From the NCBI GenBank assembly GCA_022843385.1, contig JALHNT010000059.1, forward strand, positions 1-44,253: DNA of 44,253 nucleotides, in the 5' to 3' direction. The stretch comes from Anaerolineae bacterium (GTDB lineage Bacteria; Chloroflexota; Anaerolineae; Aggregatilineales; Phototrophicaceae). The notes beneath the pieces are model-generated. The model had not been told where the DNA came from and did not search any database. It saw nothing but the letters and a program-made list of their open reading frames with translations. Below, in pieces: positions 43,696 to 44,253 of the stretch (position 1 is the stretch's first letter; every line of letters starts with the position of its first letter). The position numbers were made by a program, and so were the translations under genes.

Positions 43696-44253
43696 ATGCC
43701 ATCGATTGTCATTCAACTGGCTGGTCTGTTCGTCTTGTTCACCGGGCTGGGGCTGGGATACTGGTATTTTGTCCGACCTCATGCCAACCTGACTGTCGCC
43801 GGGCGCGGGTTGCTGGCGCTGCTCATCCTGACCATGATGGGCGGATTCATCGGCAGCATCGGCTGGTGGCTGGATGTGCCTGAAGCCTTTTCCTGGGATC
43901 TACCCGCTTTAGCCAGTCGGATGCTGGGGGCGGCGGCGGTCGCGTTCGGCTTTCTGAACCTGGCCGCGCTGCGCCAGCCGGTTGCTGAACGGGTTCGCCT
44001 GGCGCTCATCCTGCTCTGGGTGTATCTGACGCCGCTGGCGGTCGCAATTGTTTTGTTTCACCTGGATCGCTTCAACCCTGGCGCTCCCATCACGTATGCC
44101 TTCTTCATCATTGTGCTGGGCATGATTATTCCTTGCTCGGTTTATCTCCTGCGCCAGCCCGTCATCATCCCATTATCTGAGCACCAGCCGACATCACCGG
44201 CCATGAAAATCTGGCTGGGTCTGGTTGGCGGTCTGATGGGCTTATGGGGGATT
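43696..44253 (+). CDS. Multi-pass membrane protein, cut by window edge
   Basis: The open frame of 186 codons runs off the right end with no stop. At least five hydrophobic helices are visible (IVIQLAGLFVLFTGLGLGYW, GLLALLILTMMGGFIGSIGW, a third around MLGAAAVAFGFLNLAAL, then ALILLWVYLTPLAVAIVLF and ITYAFFIIVLGMIIP), with a further one beginning at the edge. No family was recognised. TAAGGT lies 7 nt before ATG; it follows the VOC gene by 9 nt. Confidence 0.75.
   Translation, partial: MPSIVIQLAGLFVLFTGLGLGYWYFVRPHANLTVAGRGLLALLILTMMGGFIGSIGWWLDVPEAFSWDLPALASRMLGAAAVAFGFLNLAALRQPVAERVRLALILLWVYLTPLAVAIVLFHLDRFNPGAPITYAFFIIVLGMIIPCSVYLLRQPVIIPLSEHQPTSPAMKIWLGLVGGLMGLWGI

Overview
The window reads as an ordinary chromosomal segment of an uncultured-type Chloroflexota bacterium, most likely of the Anaerolineae side. 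This is inferred from the gene mix: TolB-like PD40 propeller proteins, secreted proteins with very long Thr/Pro linkers, tandem fasciclin domains, a bacterial PARP, DUF4291, and moderate-to-high GC. No rRNA, tRNA or CRISPR array was seen. About 39 protein genes were recognised, one of them broken and one cut by the right edge.

Layout. 0.1-5.7 kb: a SAM methyltransferase, a two-domain fasciclin protein, a secreted protein of unknown function, a ParB-fold protein and an acid-sugar dehydratase of the enolase superfamily. 5.8-9.8 kb: an AraC-VOC-DUF1801 run, a BON-domain protein, an unknown protein and another methyltransferase. 9.9-13.5 kb: a threonine/serine ammonia-lyase-type PLP enzyme, a small protein paired with a metallo-beta-lactamase-fold protein, a GH16-like lectin-fold protein and a YjjX-type NTP phosphatase. 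13.4-19.4 kb (minus strand): aldehyde dehydrogenase, an orphan sugar-type periplasmic binding protein, a hybrid sensor kinase and two single-domain response regulators. This looks like a binding-protein-coupled two-component system with no transporter. 19.5-22.4 kb: a WGR-PARP gene with a small partner, and an opposed translationally coupled pair of unknown genes. 22.5-30.1 kb: a family 4 glycosyltransferase facing a tightly packed minus-strand series (epimerase-like, HAD, shikimate-kinase-like without P-loop, HD, PCM, DUF4291, two PD40 propellers). 30.3-42.4 kb: secreted giants. 42.5-44.3 kb: a histidine phosphatase, a VOC protein and the start of a membrane protein.

The most striking region is 31.5-42.4 kb. 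One gene encodes a copper radical oxidase (AA5, galactose/glyoxal oxidase type) with all expected active-site residues. It is followed by two lectin-like domains and three copies of a ~170-residue domain separated by Thr/Pro linkers. Next to it lies a PQQ-type glucose/sorbosone dehydrogenase gene with two copies of the same domain. That gene is interrupted inside its catalytic domain by a 94-bp insertion: an 89-bp imperfect palindrome flanked by a 5-bp target duplication. Removing the insertion restores one continuous frame through the conserved GGNYGWP motif, so the gene looks recently inactivated by a miniature Tn3-like element.

Other items worth attention are a 9-bp perfect inverted repeat that would sequester the ribosome binding site of the dehydratase gene, a large palindrome after the fasciclin gene, a possible LexA-type half-conserved box before the PARP gene, and several strong hairpins acting as likely terminators or attenuators.
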